Source of the DNA: Aeromicrobium stalagmiti
GTDB taxonomy: Bacteria > Actinomycetota > Actinomycetes > Propionibacteriales > Nocardioidaceae
Direction of reading: 5' to 3'
Assembly (NCBI RefSeq): GCF_013283745.1
Contig: NZ_JABSTZ010000001.1
Coordinates: 1,010,406 to 1,074,405, forward strand
DNA: 64,000 nt
A model generated the notes under the pieces. That model was not told the DNA's origin. It saw nothing but the letters and a program-made list of their open reading frames with translations, and ran no database searches. Both the position numbers and the translations under genes were made by a program. Positions 61,209-64,000 of the stretch are shown here, piece after piece. Within the stretch, counting starts at the first letter, position 1. Each line of letters opens with the position of its first letter.

Positions 61209-61544
61209 ATGAACACGCACACCCTGCCCGCAGCTGTCGAGACCTACTTCGCCGTCATCGACGGCGACGCGCGGGAGAAGGCGATCGACTCGTTCGCCGC
61301 CGACCCCCACGTCACCGACGACGGCAGCACCTACCGCGGTCGCGACGAAGTCCTGTCCTGGCTCACCGGAGCGGCCTCGGAGTGGGAGACCACCTCGACC
61401 AGGCTCTCAGTGAACACGGAGGGCCAGGTCATCACGGTCGCGACCCGCATCGTCGGCAGCTTCCCGGGTGGTCAGGTCGACCTGCGACAGGAGTTCGTCC
61501 TCGACGACGAGGGGCTGATCCAGCGGCTCATGATCGCGGTGTAG
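61209..61544 (+). CDS. SnoaL/NTF2-like protein
   Basis: A 111-aa protein of the cone-like NTF2 fold: AVETYFAVIDGDAREKAIDS, then YRGRDEVLSWLTG and VDLRQEFVLDDEGLIQRLMI. The family includes hydrolases, isomerases and carriers. AGGAGAACCC precedes the ATG. It is probably co-transcribed with the SDR; function unknown. Confidence 0.82.
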   Translation: MNTHTLPAAVETYFAVIDGDAREKAIDSFAADPHVTDDGSTYRGRDEVLSWLTGAASEWETTSTRLSVNTEGQVITVATRIVGSFPGGQVDLRQEFVLDDEGLIQRLMIAV

Positions 61545-61632
61545 CCGTCGCGGGACCACCGTCTTCGTGTGTTGTCCACAGGCTGTGATCGCGGGGGGAA
61601 GGGGTGTCGGTGGTGGTGTCTAGGTTGGATGT

Positions 61633-62781
61633 ATGGCCACCTTGATGCTTGCTTCGACTGACGTCTTGACTGACGTTGTTCGTGAGCGGGCGCGGGCTGA
61701 GGCGCGTGAGGTGGTGGCGATGCTGGACTTCCGTGACCGGGAGCTGGAGCGGATCGCTTTGGTCGAGTCGCCGATGCGGCGGCTGGTGGAGCGTGGTGCG
61801 GTTGCGTTGGCGATCGGTGAGGCGATGGGGTTCAGCGAGGGTCAGGTCCAGCACCGGTTGTCAGTGGCTGACACGGTGCGGGACCAGTCGCCGTTGACGT
61901 GGTTGGCGTTCGGTGAGGGCCGGATCGATCTGGCGAGGGTCCGCGAGATCGGGCACACGATCGGCCGGTTGAAGCGGGCTGACTCGGTGCACCGTCTCGA
62001 TCAGCGGGTGGTTGGTTATGCGGAGTCCCACACGGTGGGTGAGCTGAGGGCGTGGTTGCGGTCGTTCGTGCGGCGGGTCGAGGCCGACCTGGCTGTTGGG
62101 CGTGCCGATGACGAACGAGCCCGGCGGCACGTGTCGGTCTCCCATGGTGATGACTGCATGGGGTGGCTCAACGCCTATCTGCCGTCGCACGAGCTCGCAG
62201 CGATCGAGGCCCGCCTCCGCGACCAGGCCCGCCGCGGCACCGATCCCGACGACGGCCGGACGGTGGGTGAGCGGGAGGCTGATCTGCTGGTCGCCTGGTG
62301 CCTTTCGACCAGCTCAAGGGACGGGGAAGCGGCTGCGACCTCGGCGGTCGACGCGAACATTGCCGTCACCATCGGTGCGGACGTCCTGGCCGGCGCCGTG
62401 CCGGGGTTCGCCGAATCGAGCGATGGTCAGTGGGCGGTTCCGGCGCGGTGGATCGCGGAGATCGCCGCCACCGGGAGCACGTTCTGGCACCGGATCATCA
62501 CCGACCCCGTCACCGACGATGTCCTGGCCCATGAGTATCTGGGCCGGTTCGCCCCTGACATCCTGGCCATCGCGTTGAGGTTCCTGCACGGGACGTGTCA
62601 GGGGCCCGGCTGCATGGTCCCGGCCGAACGATGCGACATCGATCACCGACAACCATTCCCCGAGGGCCCCACCCAGGGTGACAACCTCGGCCCGTTCTGC
62701 AGGCGACATCACGGCTACAAGGGCCACGGCCTCCTGCACTGGACCACCCGACCCCAGCCAGAAGGCGTGCGGGCGATCTAG
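61633..62781 (+). CDS. DUF222/HNH endonuclease-type protein (13E12 repeat family)
   Basis: A 382-aa protein. The N-terminal 250 residues form the helical DUF222 region (LAIGEAMGFSEGQVQHRLSV). The C-terminal HNH nuclease motif is intact: CDIDHRQPFPEGPTQGDNLG, then PFCRRHHGYKGHG with zinc-type cysteines and histidines. These proteins occur in many copies in actinobacteria and are viewed as homing- or mobile-element-like. The 5' part uses more GTG/TGG-rich text than its surroundings. Confidence 0.88.
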   Translation: MATLMLASTDVLTDVVRERARAEAREVVAMLDFRDRELERIALVESPMRRLVERGAVALAIGEAMGFSEGQVQHRLSVADTVRDQSPLTWLAFGEGRIDLARVREIGHTIGRLKRADSVHRLDQRVVGYAESHTVGELRAWLRSFVRRVEADLAVGRADDERARRHVSVSHGDDCMGWLNAYLPSHELAAIEARLRDQARRGTDPDDGRTVGEREADLLVAWCLSTSSRDGEAAATSAVDANIAVTIGADVLAGAVPGFAESSDGQWAVPARWIAEIAATGSTFWHRIITDPVTDDVLAHEYLGRFAPDILAIALRFLHGTCQGPGCMVPAERCDIDHRQPFPEGPTQGDNLGPFCRRHHGYKGHGLLHWTTRPQPEGVRAI

Positions 62782-62790
62782 AGTCGTGGC

Positions 62791-63087
62791 ATGTGCCGAA
62801 ACATCAGGGTGCTCCACAACTTCGACCCGCCGACGACCGATGACGAGGTCCGCGAGGCCGCTGTGCAGTTCGTGCGCAAGGTCAGCGGATCGACCCGTCC
62901 CTCCCAGGCCAACACCGAGGCGTTCGACCGCGCCGTCGACGAGATCGCCCTCGCGACGCGCCGCCTGCTCGACGACCTGGTGACCAAGGCGCCGCCGAAG
63001 AGCCGCGAGCTCGAGGCGATCAAGGGTCGCGAGCGGCACGAGAAGCGCATGGAGCGTGAGGTGCGCATCCGCACCGCGGATGGGTGA
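62791..63087 (+). CDS. DUF2277 protein
   Basis: A 98-aa helical protein that begins MCRNIRVLHNFDPPTTDDEV, the hallmark of DUF2277, with later FVRKVSGSTRPSQAN. The family is conserved in actinobacteria and has no known function. It follows the HNH gene by nine bases. Confidence 0.92.
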   Translation: MCRNIRVLHNFDPPTTDDEVREAAVQFVRKVSGSTRPSQANTEAFDRAVDEIALATRRLLDDLVTKAPPKSRELEAIKGRERHEKRMEREVRIRTADG

Positions 63088-63121
63088 AGGCCCGCGTCAG
63101 CGGCCGGTCTGATCCGTTGCC

Positions 63122-63913
63122 TCAGGCGGCGTTGTGTGATGGCTCGATCCGGTGCCGGCGCGAGACGACGACGATCGCGATGATGACGTAGGCGAGCACC
63201 GCGGCGAACGAGCCGATGTAGCCCTTCTGGTCGACGAGGATCGCGGTGCCGGTGAGGATCGAGAAGTCGAACAGGCCGTGGATGACGGAGTTCAGGGCGT
63301 TGGATCCGGTGCGGCGGCGGATCAGATAGAAGAAGTAGCCGGCGAAGCTCACGATGATGGCCTGCGGGACGGCGCCGACGCCCCGGGTGATGGCGTTGGA
63401 GAGGTGCACGAGCCCGAAGATGATGCTGGAGTAGAGGGCGACCTTGCCCTCGGTGAGTCCATGCTCGCGCAGCATGGTGACGCCGAGCCCGCGGAACATG
63501 CCCTCCTCGCCCCAGCCGACGAGCTGTGTGGCGATCAGCAGCAGGATGATGAAGGTGCCGGTCTTCTGCGAGAGCGCGTCGTAGTCGATGGCGACGAGGA
63601 TGCACGCGATGAAGATGATCGGGACGACGATGAGCCACTTCTGCACCGGCCGGTCGTCGCGCAGGACTGGTCGTAGCCGGCCGAGCGCGGCGACGGTCGC
63701 GTAGACGAACACGAGGGCGACCGTCAGCGGCATGATCAGCACCCAGATCACGACCTCGTTGGTGGCCATGGCATCGCCCTGGGCGTCTGCATCGGCGATG
63801 GTGCCGCCGATCAGTCCCCCGAGCTGGATGATCGCGAGGTAGATCACGACGATCGCGACGAACATCCAGTACGGAAGCGGTCGTGCTGTGGTCGTGCCAG
63901 ATCGGTCGGTCAC
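63122..63913 (-). CDS. CPBP family intramembrane glutamic endopeptidase
   Basis: A 263-aa membrane protein with about seven to eight helices. The CPBP/Abi motifs are present: GEEGMFRG with E136, E137 and R141, H170 in FGLVHLSN, and a second conserved His/Asn region (NALNSVIHGLFDF). Homologues process prenylated or signal substrates, or act in bacteriocin immunity. The start is the ATG at 63913, behind weak ribosome signals. The 87 bases to the window end contain no gene. Confidence 0.88.
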   Translation of the reverse strand: MTDRSGTTTARPLPYWMFVAIVVIYLAIIQLGGLIGGTIADADAQGDAMATNEVVIWVLIMPLTVALVFVYATVAALGRLRPVLRDDRPVQKWLIVVPIIFIACILVAIDYDALSQKTGTFIILLLIATQLVGWGEEGMFRGLGVTMLREHGLTEGKVALYSSIIFGLVHLSNAITRGVGAVPQAIIVSFAGYFFYLIRRRTGSNALNSVIHGLFDFSILTGTAILVDQKGYIGSFAAVLAYVIIAIVVVSRRHRIEPSHNAA

Positions 63914-64000
63914 CCGTGGTCTCCCTCGTCACGTCATGGTCGAGCAGCCATCATTTCAGCGACGCCATGTCATGACAATGCGTCACCGAGGGTTTCCGAT

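Overview
The window is about 70% G+C with short intergenic gaps, frequent 4-base stop/start overlaps (ATGA, GTGA) and many GTG starts. Its gene content is actinobacterial: MenB, PntAB, the tadA-associated protein next to tadA, upp, a CE1758/CE1759-type flavin pair, a DUF222/HNH (13E12-type) protein, and DUF3817, DUF4180 and DUF2277 proteins. A member of the Propionibacteriales/Nocardioidaceae (Aeromicrobium- or Nocardioides-like) is my best guess. That placement is inferred from gene content, not from a marker gene.

Layout. (1) 1-12.2 kb is a polyamine/GABA catabolic locus. It has a GntR/FCD regulator with a cache-domain protein, a Pot-type ABC importer (ATPase, lipoprotein, two permeases), a class III aminotransferase and an aldehyde dehydrogenase, then a convergent gabT-gabD pair controlled by a divergent LysR gene. 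Together these would import polyamines and convert them by transamination and aldehyde oxidation to succinate. A 215-bp repeat element closed by perfect 25-bp inverted ends lies at the convergent junction. (2) 12.2-29.6 kb is core chromosome: an ACT protein, an SDR, menB, pntAB with a 39-aa membrane ORF, a secreted GH78-like rhamnosidase, upp, tadA with its partner, a 31-bp tandem-repeat array, a quinone oxidoreductase, a GNAT, a flavin monooxygenase/FMN-reductase operon and a small P-loop kinase.

(3) 29.6-52.8 kb is a genomic island in the 3' end of tRNA-Ser(CGA). A 29-bp copy of the tRNA 3' end is repeated at 52752-52780. Inside, in order, are: a lower-GC block of putative defence genes (DUF4209 protein, membrane-anchored unknown, Shedu-type nuclease, small unknown); a tyrosine integrase and excisionase; an HTH/nucleotidyltransferase pair; a zinc-finger ORF between 16-bp inverted repeats; a broken Rhs-like gene; and a 12-kb hydrocarbon/lipid locus. 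In that locus a CYP153-type P450, its ferredoxin and its reductase face a seven-gene operon of transglutaminase-like protein, aldehyde dehydrogenase, SDR, BtrH-like acyltransferase, acyl-CoA ligase, thioesterase and PlsC. AraC- and TetR-type regulators flank it.

(4) 52.8-55.6 kb looks like a second, decayed element of the same family. It holds an integrase remnant, a secreted repeat protein and a third, degenerate att copy at 55561-55586. (5) 55.7-64 kb is again chromosome-like: a hydrolase/TetR pair sharing a palindromic operator, two lipoproteins, a frameshifted MerR-GyrI regulator next to an SDR/SnoaL operon, an HNH protein, a DUF2277 protein and a CPBP membrane protease.
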